Shown: positions 17,437-25,780 of the stretch, in pieces
Position numbering within the stretch: position 1 is the first letter of the stretch
Layout: each line of letters begins with the position of its first letter
NCBI RefSeq assembly: GCF_003666015.1
Contig: NZ_QPLT01000002.1
Location: 248,001 to 312,000, forward strand
Source of the DNA: Halorubrum sp. Atlit-26R
GTDB lineage: Archaea > Halobacteriota > Halobacteria > Halobacteriales > Haloferacaceae
DNA length: 64,000 nt
Direction of reading: 5' to 3'
The notes under the pieces: generated by a model
Database searches by the model: none
What the model was told of the DNA's origin: nothing
The model's input: only the letters and a program-made list of their open reading frames with translations
Position numbers and translations under genes: made by a program

Positions 17437-18180
17437 ATGGCACGCGTCACGGTCTGGAACGAGCATCGACACGAGCGCGAGAGCGACGTCGTCGCCGACG
17501 TGTATCCCGACGGGATCCACGCCGTCGTCGCCGACGCGCTGGAGGAGGGCGGCCACGAGGTCCGCACCGCGACCCTCGACGAGGGGCCGGAGCACGGGCT
17601 CACCGAGGCGGTCCTCGACGACACCGACGTGCTCGTCTGGTGGGGCCACGCCGCCCACGACGAGGTGCGCGACGCGGTCGTCGACCGAGTCCACGAGCGC
17701 GTCCTCGACGGGACCGGCCTCATCGTCCTCCACTCCGCGCACTACTCGAAGATATTTAAACGGCTGATGGGCACCAGCTGCTCGCTGAAGTGGCGCGAGG
17801 CGGCGGAGCGCGAGCGTCTCTGGACGATAGAGCCGAGCCACCCGATCGCGGACGGGATCGGCGAGCGGATCGAGCTCGACGAGACCGAGATGTACGGCGA
17901 GCGGTTCGATATCCCCGCGCCCGACACCCTCGTCTTCACCTCCTGGTTCGAGGGCGGCGAGACGTTCCGCTCCGGCTGCTGTTACCGCCGGGGGAGCGGG
18001 AAGGTGTTCTACTTCCGCCCGGGCCACGAGACGTACCCGATCTACTACGACGAGGACGTGCGGCAGGTGCTGCGGAACGCGGTCGACTGGGCGGAACCGG
18101 GCGACGGGCCCGAACCCGAATTCGGCAACGCCGACCCGATCGAGGAGATCGACACGAGCGACGACCGGACGGTTCACTAG
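17437..18180 (+). CDS. ThuA domain protein (class I glutamine amidotransferase-like fold)
   Basis: 247 residues. The ThuA family shares a flavodoxin-like amidotransferase fold and is linked to trehalose and other sugar use. Motifs include [10 protein letters not shown] at the start, [47 protein letters not shown], and [17 protein letters not shown] near the end. A longer open frame exists upstream, but the conserved N-terminus begins at the ATG at 17437. No sugar genes flank it. Confidence 0.88.
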   Translation: MARVTVWNEHRHERESDVVADVYPDGIHAVVADALEEGGHEVRTATLDEGPEHGLTEAVLDDTDVLVWWGHAAHDEVRDAVVDRVHERVLDGTGLIVLHSAHYSKIFKRLMGTSCSLKWREAAERERLWTIEPSHPIADGIGERIELDETEMYGERFDIPAPDTLVFTSWFEGGETFRSGCCYRRGSGKVFYFRPGHETYPIYYDEDVRQVLRNAVDWAEPGDGPEPEFGNADPIEEIDTSDDRTVH

Positions 18181-18250
18181 GGGGCGTCGTCGCTCGGGCG
18201 TGTCGACGGTCGCGCACGTCGACGAGTCGCGTGCGTCGTCACCCGCCCGA

Positions 18251-18919
18251 TCAGGTCACGTCGCGCAGTTCCATGAACGCGGTCATCATCGCCGATTCGG
18301 CCTTCCGGAGGTGTTCGGATGCGGTGCTCGGCGCGGCGCCGATCCGCTCGGCGACCTCCTCGACGGAGGCCGTTCGCGGGGACTCGTAGTACCCGCACTC
18401 GACGGCGGCCGCGAGCGCGTCGAACTGCCGGTCCGTCAGGCCCGGATCGAAGAGGTGCTGCCGCCAGTCGTACTCGCCGATACGGAGGACCTCGCTGTCG
18501 ATCCGCTCCGGAAGCCCGGCGAGCGCGTCCCGGAGCGGCCCGTGTTCCCCGAGGACCGTCAGGCGCGCGACGCCGTCGGGACGGAAGTCGATCGGCGGGA
18601 CGACGACGACGCCGGTCCGTCGGAGCGACCCGAACATCGCCTCGTCGACGGCGTCTCGCCGCTGCGTGAGGAAGACGTAGTACCCGCTCTCGTCGATCCG
18701 GGTGATCTCGAACTCTCGAATACGGTCGACGGACCGCAACGCCTCGGCGTACACGTCGATGTCGCCCTCGACGTAGAACAGGAACGTGTCGGCCGTCTCG
18801 TCGAAGAGGCTGCCGTGGAGGAGCACGTCCCGCTCGACGGCGTCCGACTCGTCGACGAGCCGGTGTACCGGGTGGATGAGATCGGGCGGATACCGAAGTT
18901 CGAGCCGCAGGTACTTCAC
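18251..18919 (-). CDS. HTH_10 family (Bat-like) transcription regulator
   Basis: 222 residues. The C-terminal 60 residues are the HTH_10 domain of haloarchaeal bacterio-opsin activator-like regulators (LTDRQFDALAAAVECGYYES, then VEEVAERIGAAPSTASEHLRKA in part). The N-terminal part is the partner sensor-like domain seen in short family members. The start is GTG at 18919 (V-K-Y-L-R-L-E-L). It diverges from nuoCD and shares a TATA-like box with it, so it is a likely regulator of nuoCD. Confidence 0.85.
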   Translation of the reverse strand: MKYLRLELRYPPDLIHPVHRLVDESDAVERDVLLHGSLFDETADTFLFYVEGDIDVYAEALRSVDRIREFEITRIDESGYYVFLTQRRDAVDEAMFGSLRRTGVVVVPPIDFRPDGVARLTVLGEHGPLRDALAGLPERIDSEVLRIGEYDWRQHLFDPGLTDRQFDALAAAVECGYYESPRTASVEEVAERIGAAPSTASEHLRKAESAMMTAFMELRDVT

Positions 18920-18942
18920 GTCGAGCAGTGACGACGGCGATC

Positions 18943-18950
18943 TTATAAAT
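18943..18950. promoter_or_regulatory. shared divergent TATA box between the HTH_10 gene and nuoCD
   Basis: TTATAAAT reads as ATTTATAA on the other strand. It is 24 bases from the minus-strand GTG of the regulator, ideal for a leaderless transcript, and 54 bases from the nuoCD ATG. If both genes use it, they compete for TBP. Confidence 0.5.
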
Positions 18951-19003
18951 GCCCGTACTGAGCCGGCAGAAGCCTCGGGTCGTACGCCCGCCTCCCTTCG
19001 GAC

Positions 19004-20656
19004 ATGTCGACGGAGCTGCTGCGCGACCGCGACGACGAGGAGACGGCCGATCCGTTCTCGTCGGTCCGCGAGCTTGTCACGGCGCGAGAGGAACACCTGA
19101 ACGCCCCGGCCGCGAGGGTGCGGCCCGACGCGGTCCAGGAGGCGCTCTCGACGCTGCGAGACGAGGCGGGGTACGACCACCTCGCCTGCGTCACCGCACA
19201 GGAGTACGAGGGGCGGTACGAGTCGATCTACCACCTGCGCTCGTACGACGACCCGACGCGTGAGGTCAGCGTCGTCGTCCCCGCGGACAAGGGCGATCCC
19301 GTCTCGGAGTCGGCCGCACCGGTGTTCCGGACGGCGGACTGGCACGAGCGCGAGGCGTACGACCTCGTCGGGATCGAGTACGAGGACCACCCGGACCTCC
19401 GGCGGATCCTGCTGCCCGAGACCTGGCAGGGGCACCCCCTGTCGATGGACTACGATAAGGATCAGCCGCAGATCGCCGCCCTCTCCGAGAACGAGCCGAT
19501 CGAACCCGGGTCGTCGACCGCGACCGGCAGCGACACCATGCTCCTCAACATCGGGCCGCACCACCCCGCGACCCACGGCGTCCTCCACCTTCAGGTGACC
19601 CTCGACGGCGAGCAGGTGATCGGCGTGGAGCCGGACATCGGCTACATCCACCGCTGCGAGGAGCAGATGGCCCAGTCCGGCACGTACCGCCACCAGATCA
19701 TGCCGTATCCGGACCGCTGGGACTGGGGCGGCGGCGGGCTGCTCAACGAGTGGGCGTACGCCCGCGTCGCGGAGGACCTTGCGGACATCGAGGTGCCCGA
19801 GTACGCGCAGGTGATCCGGACGATGGCCGCGGAGTTCAGTCGGGTCCTCTCGCACATGCTGGCGATGGGCGCGTACGCGCTCGACGTGATCGGCGACTTC
19901 ACGGCGACGTTCATGTACGCCATCCAGGAGCGCGAACGCGTCCAGGACATCGTCGAGGATCTGACGGGCCAGCGGCTGATGTTCAACTACTTCCGACTCG
20001 GCGGCGTCGCGTGGGACCTCCCCGAGCCGCGCGAGGAGTTCCTGCGGAGCGTCCGCGAGTACCTCGACGGGCTCCCGCGGCGCATCGAGGAGTACCACGA
20101 CCTCCTGACGCGGAACGAGATACTCCAGCTCCGCACGGTCGACACCGGGACGCTCCCGCCGGAGGTCGCGAAGGAGTACGGGACGACCGGTCCGGTGCTC
20201 CGGGGGTCGGGCGTCGACTACGACCTGCGCCGCGACGACCCGTACGGCTACTACGACGAGCTCGACTGGGACGTCGTCACCGAGGACGGCTGCGACAACT
20301 ACAGTCGGCTGCTCGTCAGGATGCGCGAGGTCGAGGAGTCCGCGAAGATCATCGGGCAGTGCGTCGATCTGCTCGAAGACTGGCCCGAGGACGAGCGGAC
20401 CGTCCAAGCGAACGTGCCCCGGACGATCCGACCGGACGACGACACCGAGATCTACCGCGCCGTCGAGGCCGCGAAGGGCGAACTCGGCATCTACATCCGC
20501 GCCGACGGCACGGACGAGCCCGCCCGGTTCAAGATCCGCGGGCCGTCGTTCTCGAACCTCCAAGCGCTCCCCGAGATGGCCGAGGGCGAGGCGATCCCCG
20601 ACCTGATCGCGTCGCTGGGGAGCCTGGACACGATCATGGGCGAGGTCGATCGGTGA
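19004..20656 (+). CDS. nuoCD: NADH-quinone oxidoreductase subunit CD, stand-alone copy
   Basis: 550 residues, a NuoC-NuoD fusion as in haloarchaeal complex I. The NuoC part (to about 165) shows ESIYHLRSYD, ADWHEREAYDLVGI and HPDLRRILLPETW. The NuoD part begins at about 180 with LLNIGPHHPATHGVLHL and continues with GYIHRCEEQMA and VLRGSGVDYDLRRDDPYGYY. Both domains look intact. In most haloarchaea nuoCD lies inside a nuoA-N cluster; here no other nuo gene is present on either side, so this is probably a paralogue or a displaced gene. Confidence 0.93.
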   Translation: MSTELLRDRDDEETADPFSSVRELVTAREEHLNAPAARVRPDAVQEALSTLRDEAGYDHLACVTAQEYEGRYESIYHLRSYDDPTREVSVVVPADKGDPVSESAAPVFRTADWHEREAYDLVGIEYEDHPDLRRILLPETWQGHPLSMDYDKDQPQIAALSENEPIEPGSSTATGSDTMLLNIGPHHPATHGVLHLQVTLDGEQVIGVEPDIGYIHRCEEQMAQSGTYRHQIMPYPDRWDWGGGGLLNEWAYARVAEDLADIEVPEYAQVIRTMAAEFSRVLSHMLAMGAYALDVIGDFTATFMYAIQERERVQDIVEDLTGQRLMFNYFRLGGVAWDLPEPREEFLRSVREYLDGLPRRIEEYHDLLTRNEILQLRTVDTGTLPPEVAKEYGTTGPVLRGSGVDYDLRRDDPYGYYDELDWDVVTEDGCDNYSRLLVRMREVEESAKIIGQCVDLLEDWPEDERTVQANVPRTIRPDDDTEIYRAVEAAKGELGIYIRADGTDEPARFKIRGPSFSNLQALPEMAEGEAIPDLIASLGSLDTIMGEVDR

Positions 20657-20858
20657 GTCCGGCCGAGCCCGAACGAGCCTGCGGCTCAGCGGTGTAGAGC
20701 GACCGCCGCTACGGCGCGGACGTTGAAAGGCGGCCGCCTCGCGCGAACGCGAGACGACCGGTTGTGTCGCACGCCGGCGGCCGGTCGAGTAGGCGTCGGC
20801 CGCCGCCGTATATAAACCCTCGTTCACGGGACCGCGAGCGAACGGCCGACGCGTCCCG
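20657..20858 (-). promoter_or_regulatory. unassigned TATATAAA box (20809-20816) in a convergent gap
   Basis: The gap holds a strong TTTATATA-type box on the minus strand, pointing into nuoCD-proximal sequence with no protein gene behind it. Downstream on that strand, CTCGCG-TTCG-CGCGAG forms a tight hairpin near 20735-20750. A small RNA of roughly 100-130 bases is possible but unproven. Confidence 0.3.
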
Positions 20859-21719
20859 TCAGTCCGGCCGGTGGACCTCGCCGTCGCGCGAGTCGGCGTC
20901 CTTCCGGCGGAGCGCGGCGGCCGCGTTGTTCGCGTCGTAGCCGAAGAACACGTCCTTCGCGTACGTCTCGGCGACCTCGGCCGCGTGGATCAGGTCGTCG
21001 ACGTCGACGTCGACCGCGTACAGCTCCAGCGAGAACGGCGTCTCCGGCGGCGCGCCGTGGAGGTCGTAGTCGCCGCCGAGCCGCGAGCGGAACCCGCGGG
21101 CGATGGCCTCCAGCCAGTAGGTCGTCGCGTACTCCGTGTCGTACAGGGGGACGACGAACTCGTCGACGTGCTCGGCGAGGCGGTCGAGGTCGAGCCCGGC
21201 GCGCTCGTAGAGGTGGTCGGGGTAGGGGTCGGGGTACAGCGTGAGCAGGAGGCGGCCGGGCACGAGGTCGGCCGCCTCGGCGACGAAATCGGTGATCACG
21301 TCGGCGCGCCAGTCGGCGAACTCGTCGCGGTCGCTCTCGGCGAACAGGCGCTCGCAGCGGTCGCAGTGACAGAACCCCTCGCGGGGGAACCCCACGTCGT
21401 CGAGGCGGACGTCCCCGTTCTCGGCCGCGCAGTCCGCGACGATCTCAAGGAGGCCCTCGCGGTACTCCGGGTGCGTCGGGCAGATGTACGCCCAGTCGAA
21501 GTACTCGCGGTCGCGGGTCGCGGGCTCGCCGCGCTCGTCGACGGGGACGAGGTCGTCGTCCTCGCTCGCGGCCGCGTTGTCGCCGAAACACGACACCATG
21601 TTCACGGCGTTCGGCAGCGGCTCGGCGGACCGCCCCGTGACGTCTTTGACCTCGTAGAAGCCGAGGTCGAACGGCTCCATCTCGACCTCGTCGGCGTTGC
21701 GCGTGACGACCCCGTACAT
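20859..21719 (-). CDS. conserved haloarchaeal protein, possible (beta/alpha)8-barrel
   Basis: 286 residues, function unknown. Segments such as AYICPTHPEYREGLLEIVAD, VRLDDVGFPREGFCHCDRC, LLLTLYPDPYPDHLYERAG and VVPLYDTEYATTYW recall the barrel of hypothetical glycoside hydrolase-like proteins, in which a catalytic Asp follows RLDD. The FCHCDRC cluster (three Cys, one His) suggests a bound metal. A TTTTTACC box 25 bases before the ATG supports the start. Confidence 0.75.
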   Translation of the reverse strand: MYGVVTRNADEVEMEPFDLGFYEVKDVTGRSAEPLPNAVNMVSCFGDNAAASEDDDLVPVDERGEPATRDREYFDWAYICPTHPEYREGLLEIVADCAAENGDVRLDDVGFPREGFCHCDRCERLFAESDRDEFADWRADVITDFVAEAADLVPGRLLLTLYPDPYPDHLYERAGLDLDRLAEHVDEFVVPLYDTEYATTYWLEAIARGFRSRLGGDYDLHGAPPETPFSLELYAVDVDVDDLIHAAEVAETYAKDVFFGYDANNAAAALRRKDADSRDGEVHRPD

Positions 21720-21743
21720 GGGCCGGGGTACGTGACAGTCCGG

Positions 21744-21750
21744 TAAAAAC
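21744..21750 (-). promoter_or_regulatory. TATA-like box of the 286-residue protein gene
   Basis: GTTTTTA on the minus strand lies 25 bases upstream of the ATG at 21719. Confidence 0.5.
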
Positions 21751-21849
21751 GGACGGTATCGCGGCGCTCGGCGCGCGATGCGACTCGCCGAGCGGTGCGG
21801 GACGGTAGTCGGTTCGGCCCGCGGAGGGCGCGGGCGCGACGTCGCGGCG

Positions 21850-21945
21850 TTACTCGACTTCGACGGGCTGCTTGTCGCCGGCGAAGAGGAAGTACGCGAG
21901 CGCGACGAGCGACAGCACGAGGACGAGCTTGGCTTTCTTGCTCAT
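21850..21945 (-). CDS. 31-residue membrane micro-protein
   Basis: A short frame reads MSKKAKLVLVLSLVALAYFL, then FAGDKQPVEVE and stop: a basic start, one hydrophobic helix and an acidic tail. A GATTTTAG box 25 bases upstream (21970-21977) gives it its own leaderless promoter. The regular amphipathic layout and promoter make a chance frame unlikely. Function unknown. Confidence 0.65.
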   Translation of the reverse strand: MSKKAKLVLVLSLVALAYFLFAGDKQPVEVE

Positions 21946-21969
21946 ACTTGACGCGTCGGGCGGCGGGCG

Positions 21970-21977
21970 CTAAAATC
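21970..21977 (-). promoter_or_regulatory. TATA box of the micro-protein gene
   Basis: GATTTTAG on the minus strand, 25 bases before the ATG at 21945. Confidence 0.5.
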
Positions 21978-22028
21978 TACCGGAGGGAGACTCGCGAGTG
22001 TCTCCCACACCGAACGCCGGCCGACGTT

Positions 22029-22487
22029 TCAAACGTCGATGTGGTCGGCGATGTCCGCCCGGAGGATCGTCGCGCAGTAGTCGCAGCGCACGCCGTCGGC
22101 GACGACGTCGAAGCGGGTCTCGATCGGCTCGTCGGCGTTGGTGATACAGTTGCGGTTCGGACAGGAGAGCACGCCGGTCACGCTGTCAGGACGGGTGACG
22201 CGGTTCTTCTCGACGACCTCGAAGTCGCGGACGATGTTGATCGTCGCCTCGGGCGCGATGAGCGAGAGGACGTCGACCTCGGACTGCGAGAGCTCTCGGT
22301 CCTCCACCTTCACGATGTCCTTGCGGCCGAGCCGGTCGGAGGGGACGTTCATCCCGACGGAGACGCCGAACCCCTCTGACCCGTCGATACCGAGGATCGC
22401 GAGGACGTTCAGCGCCTGCCCGGCCTCGACGTGGTCGATGACGGTGCCGTCGCGGATCTTCGAGACGCGGAGTTCGTGCTCGCTCAT
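22029..22487 (-). CDS. pyrI: aspartate carbamoyltransferase regulatory chain
   Basis: 152 residues. PyrI binds nucleotides and holds the catalytic trimers together in aspartate transcarbamoylase, the committed step of pyrimidine synthesis. The N-terminal allosteric domain ([19 protein letters not shown]) and the C-terminal zinc domain with four cysteines (CPNRNCIT, then CDYCA) are intact. Its ATG overlaps the pyrB stop by four bases, giving a pyrBI operon read on the minus strand. Confidence 0.95.
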   Translation of the reverse strand: MSEHELRVSKIRDGTVIDHVEAGQALNVLAILGIDGSEGFGVSVGMNVPSDRLGRKDIVKVEDRELSQSEVDVLSLIAPEATINIVRDFEVVEKNRVTRPDSVTGVLSCPNRNCITNADEPIETRFDVVADGVRCDYCATILRADIADHIDV

Positions 22488-23431
22488 CGGTCCACCTCCA
22501 TACCCTCGTCGCCGTCCGGGTTCGCGTTCTCCAAGAGGGTGTCGAGCAGCGCCATCCGCACGGGAATCCCGTTGTGCGCCTGCTCGAAGTAGCGCGCGTG
22601 GTCGGTCTCGTCGACGTCGGGCGCGATCTCGTCGACGCGCGGGAGCGGGTGCATGACGGTGAGGTCGTCGGCCGCGGCTTCGAGCGTCTCGGCGTCGATC
22701 CGGTACTCGCCGGCGACGCGGTGGTACTCGTTCTCGTCGGGGAACCGCTCCTTCTGGATCCGGGTGACGTACAGCACGTCGAGCTCGTCGAGCACGGGTT
22801 CCAGCTCCTCGTGCTCCCGGATCTGCGCGCCCGTCTCGTGGAGGTCGAAGCGGACCGAGCGCGGGAGCCGCAGGGACTCGGGGCTGATGAAGTGCTGGTT
22901 CGCGTCGAACTCGGTGAGCGCGGCCGCCAGCGAGTGGACCGTCCGCCCGTACTTCAGGTCGCCCATGATCCCGATCGTGAGGTCGTCGAGCCCGTGGTCC
23001 TCGCGGATCGTGTGGAGGTCGAGCAGCGTCTGGGAGGGGTGTTGCCCCGCGCCGTCGCCCGCGTTGACCACGGGGACGTCAACGCGCTCGCCGGCCAGCG
23101 TCGCGGCGCCCTCGCTCGGGTGGCGGAGGACGAGCGCGTCCGCGTACCCCTCGATGACGCGGACGGTGTCGGACAGCGACTCGCCCTTCGACACCGACGA
23201 GGAGTCGACGTCGCCCATGCCGATGGTGTTCATCCCGAGGCGCTTGGCCGCGCTGTCGAAGCTCATCCGGGTGCGCGTGCTCGGCTCGAAGAAGCAGAGC
23301 GCGAGCACGCGGCCCGCGTGCCGGTCCGCGTAGGCGGCGGGGTCGTCGGCGACCGCCCGGGCCCGGTCGAGCACGGCCTCGATGTCATCCCGCGAGAGCT
23401 GGGTCGCGGTGATGAGGTGGTCCTGTCGCAT
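22484..23431 (-). CDS. pyrB: aspartate carbamoyltransferase catalytic chain
   Basis: 315 residues. It joins carbamoyl phosphate and aspartate. The carbamoyl-phosphate loop [15 protein letters not shown], the [14 protein letters not shown] loop, the HPSQTLLDL motif and the late [14 protein letters not shown] are all present. It is the first gene of the operon with pyrI. A weakly AT-rich stretch (TTCAAGATACT, minus strand) lies about 25 bases upstream. Confidence 0.96.
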   Translation of the reverse strand: MRQDHLITATQLSRDDIEAVLDRARAVADDPAAYADRHAGRVLALCFFEPSTRTRMSFDSAAKRLGMNTIGMGDVDSSSVSKGESLSDTVRVIEGYADALVLRHPSEGAATLAGERVDVPVVNAGDGAGQHPSQTLLDLHTIREDHGLDDLTIGIMGDLKYGRTVHSLAAALTEFDANQHFISPESLRLPRSVRFDLHETGAQIREHEELEPVLDELDVLYVTRIQKERFPDENEYHRVAGEYRIDAETLEAAADDLTVMHPLPRVDEIAPDVDETDHARYFEQAHNGIPVRMALLDTLLENANPDGDEGMEVDR

Positions 23432-23586
23432 CGTCTGAGATGGGACCCGGCAGTATCTTGAATCCCTCGGCTCGGGGCGCAGCGCGGGTGTTCACGTCCG
23501 TGCGGATCCTCCCGCCGGGCGGTTTCGAGATTCGCAGAACGCGGGGATCGTTCGCACGCTCGGCGGCCGCCGACACCCGTCCGCGC

Positions 23587-23593
23587 TTATAAA
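23587..23593 (+). promoter_or_regulatory. TATA box of the ASCH-domain gene
   Basis: TTATAAA ends 24 bases before the ATG at 23618. Confidence 0.65.
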
Positions 23594-23617
23594 CCGATCC
23601 GGGCCGAAGGTCCGACT

Positions 23618-23935
23618 ATGTCCGACAACGATCCGGCCGACCTGCTGCCGAACGACCGCGTGAAGCAAGCCGCCCTCGACGGCGAGGTGACGCAGCTCCA
23701 CCGCGGGAATCGCTACGGCGAGGAGGGCGACGCGTTCGAGATCGAGGGCGTCGCCTTCGAACTCACCGAGGTCACCGGGCGGACGCTCGGCGACATGACC
23801 GACGAGGACGCGAAGCGCGAGGGCTCGCCCTCCTTAGAGGCGTACAAGGAGCGAATGGTCCGCGCGCACGGCGGCAGCTTCGACTGGGACGACGACGCCG
23901 ACGTGGTGCGACACCGCTTCGAGCGGATCGAGTAG
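23618..23935 (+). CDS. ASCH domain protein
   Basis: 105 residues. ASCH is a PUA-like beta-barrel associated with RNA binding or nucleoside amidohydrolase activity. The sequence shows VTQLHRGNRYGEEGDAFEIE, FELTEVTGRTLGDMTDEDA and the late YKERMVRAHGG. It is a single gene with a strong TATA box. Target RNA or substrate unknown. Confidence 0.8.
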   Translation: MSDNDPADLLPNDRVKQAALDGEVTQLHRGNRYGEEGDAFEIEGVAFELTEVTGRTLGDMTDEDAKREGSPSLEAYKERMVRAHGGSFDWDDDADVVRHRFERIE

Positions 23936-24000
23936 AGCGGAGCGACGACGAATAGCGGAGCGGAGAGAACGTGGCGCGCGAGCGGGGGACGCGAGCCGCC

Positions 24001-24342
24001 TCAGTCGTCGTCCGCGGCCGCGCCGTCGCCCTCGCCCGCGGCGGTCGCCGCGTCGTCCTCGATGCTCGGCGGGTACTTCCCGCGGTCGAGCTTCAGGTCG
24101 GACTGCGGGCGCGCCATACAGGTGAGCGCGTACTCCTCGGCCTCCTCGTCGGTGAGGCCGCGGGCCGCGGGCTGGGTCACCTCGCCCTCGACGATCTCGG
24201 CGGAGCAGGCGAGACACATCCCGACGCGGCAGGAGTACTCCTGGGCGATCCCCTCGTCGAAGCAGGAACTGAGGATCGTCTCCGTGTCGGCCACCTCGAT
24301 CGTCTCGCCGGTGCCGACGAACTCGACGGTGTACTCGGTCAT
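24001..24342 (-). CDS. 2Fe-2S plant-type ferredoxin
   Basis: 113 residues from the ATG at 24342. Cluster ligands follow the plant-type pattern: CFDEGIAQEYSCRVGMCLAC supplies the early cysteines and YALTCMARPQSDL the last one. The C-terminal 20 residues are an acidic Ala/Asp tail. It lacks the large N-terminal insertion of the major haloarchaeal ferredoxin, so it is a smaller paralogue. A CTTTTTGA box about 25 bases upstream supports this start over the ATG at 24369. Confidence 0.88.
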   Translation of the reverse strand: MTEYTVEFVGTGETIEVADTETILSSCFDEGIAQEYSCRVGMCLACSAEIVEGEVTQPAARGLTDEEAEEYALTCMARPQSDLKLDRGKYPPSIEDDAATAAGEGDGAAADDD

Positions 24343-24365
24343 GGCGCCGAGTACCCGCCGACCGG

Positions 24366-24373
24366 TCAAAAAG
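24366..24373 (-). promoter_or_regulatory. TATA-like box of the ferredoxin gene
   Basis: CTTTTTGA on the minus strand, 24 bases upstream of the ATG at 24342. Confidence 0.5.
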
Positions 24374-24440
24374 GGTTCCCTCCGTTCCGTCGCCGTCGCG
24401 GGGACGGAAGACGGTGAAGCAGCTCGGGATCAGCGCTGAC

Positions 24441-24450
24441 ATTTATAAAT
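24441..24450 (+). promoter_or_regulatory. TATA box of the orphan antitoxin gene
   Basis: ATTTATAAAT ends 24 bases before the ATG at 24475. It is the same palindrome that flanks the structured elements. Confidence 0.65.
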
Positions 24451-24474
24451 ACACGAGATGACTTGTTTGCCGTG

Positions 24475-24687
24475 ATGACGACGAAAACGGTCTCGCTCGA
24501 TGAGGAAGCCTACAGACTGCTCAAAGCGCACAAGCGAGAGGGTGAGTCGTTTTCGGACGTGGTGAAGCGGATCGTCGACGAGCAATCGTGGACGGAAGTC
24601 GCGGGGGTTCTTTCCAAATCGGAGGCCAGAGAACTCGAATCACTCGTTCGTGCGGGACGAGACGGGTCCACTGAACGCCGCAACTGA
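24475..24687 (+). CDS. VapB-type antitoxin (DUF217 family), no toxin partner
   Basis: 70 residues. The start KTVSLDEEAYRLLKAHKREG and SFSDVVKRIV are typical of archaeal VapB antitoxins, which bind DNA through an N-terminal ribbon-helix-helix and block a PIN-domain ribonuclease. No PIN-domain gene lies on either side; the next gene is a mevalonate-pathway enzyme. It is therefore an orphan, a lost pair or a repurposed regulator. The ATG at 24475 is preferred over one at 24463. Confidence 0.8.
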   Translation: MTTKTVSLDEEAYRLLKAHKREGESFSDVVKRIVDEQSWTEVAGVLSKSEARELESLVRAGRDGSTERRN

Positions 24688-24752
24688 CCGAGTGGCGAGT
24701 CCGAGAGGAGACCATCGCAACGACTAATCCCCCGCCGGACGCTTCCCGAGGT

Positions 24753-25751
24753 ATGACCGGCAAGGCCACCGCGCGAGCCCACCCGATCCAGGGGCTCGTC
24801 AAGTACCACGGGATGCGCGACGAGGAACTGCGGCTCCCGTACCACGACAGCATCAGCCTCTGTACCGCCCCGACGGCGACGACGACCACCGTCGAGTGGC
24901 AGCCCGACGCGAGCGAGGACACCTACGTCATCGGCGGCGAGGAAGTGGACGGGCGCGCCGCGGAGCGAATCGACATGGTCGTCGACCACGTCCGCGAGTT
25001 GGCCGGCGTCGACGCCGCGGTGCGGCTGGAGAGCGAGAACTCCTTCCCGTCGAACATCGGCTTCGGCTCCTCCTCGTCCGGGTTCGCGGCGGCCGCGCTC
25101 GCCCTCGTCGAGGCCGCGGGGCTCGACATGTCGCTCCCGGAGGTGTCCACGGTCGCCCGCCGCGGCTCCTCCTCCGCGGCGCGCTCGGTGACGGGCGCCT
25201 ACTCGCGGCTCGACGCCGGCCTCAACGACGAGGACTGCCGCTCCTACCGCCTCGACACCGGCGTGAGCGAGGACGGGTTCGACCCCGAGGAGGACCTCCG
25301 GATCGTCGCCGCGCACGTTCCGGCTTATAAAGAAACCGAGGAGGCGCACCGCGAGGCGGCCGCGAGCCACATGATGCAGGCGCGGACCGCGCACGTCCAG
25401 GACCAGCTGGTCGAGATGACCGACGCGCTCCGTGCGGGCGCGTTCGACCGGATCTTCGAGACGGCCGAGCACGACTCGCTCTCCCTGACCGCCACGACGA
25501 TGACCGGCCCCGCGGGGTGGGTGTACTGGCAGCCCGAGACGATCGCGGTGTTCAACGCGGTGCGCGAGCTCCGGGAGGAGGGCGTCCCCGTCTACTTCTC
25601 GACGGACACCGGCGCCTCGGTGTACGTGAACACCCTGGCCGACCACGTCGACGAGGTGGAGAGCCGGATCGCCGAGATCGGCATCGACACGGACGTCTGG
25701 GAGGTCGGCGGCCCGGCGCGCGTCCTCGACGAGAGCGAGGCGCTCTTTTAA
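24753..25751 (+). CDS. phosphomevalonate decarboxylase (diphosphomevalonate decarboxylase family)
   Basis: 332 residues of the GHMP kinase superfamily. The start KATARAHPIQGLVKYHGM and the ATP loop PSNIGFGSSSSGFAAAA are diagnostic. In Haloferax the orthologue acts on mevalonate 5-phosphate to give isopentenyl phosphate, part of the archaeal alternative mevalonate route; whether this protein does the same is inferred. Isopentenyl units feed the archaeal lipids and link it to the reductase-family gene at 5508. Its end abuts structured element B. Confidence 0.9.
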   Translation: MTGKATARAHPIQGLVKYHGMRDEELRLPYHDSISLCTAPTATTTTVEWQPDASEDTYVIGGEEVDGRAAERIDMVVDHVRELAGVDAAVRLESENSFPSNIGFGSSSSGFAAAALALVEAAGLDMSLPEVSTVARRGSSSAARSVTGAYSRLDAGLNDEDCRSYRLDTGVSEDGFDPEEDLRIVAAHVPAYKETEEAHREAAASHMMQARTAHVQDQLVEMTDALRAGAFDRIFETAEHDSLSLTATTMTGPAGWVYWQPETIAVFNAVRELREEGVPVYFSTDTGASVYVNTLADHVDEVESRIAEIGIDTDVWEVGGPARVLDESEALF

Positions 25752-25780
25752 ATAACGCCTTTTTAAATAAGAACCGCCGT

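Noticed and set aside
18251-20827. Extension of the HTH_10 frame to 858 codons
   Set aside because: The upstream part is antisense to nuoCD. The TATA box and conserved N-terminus place the start at 18919.
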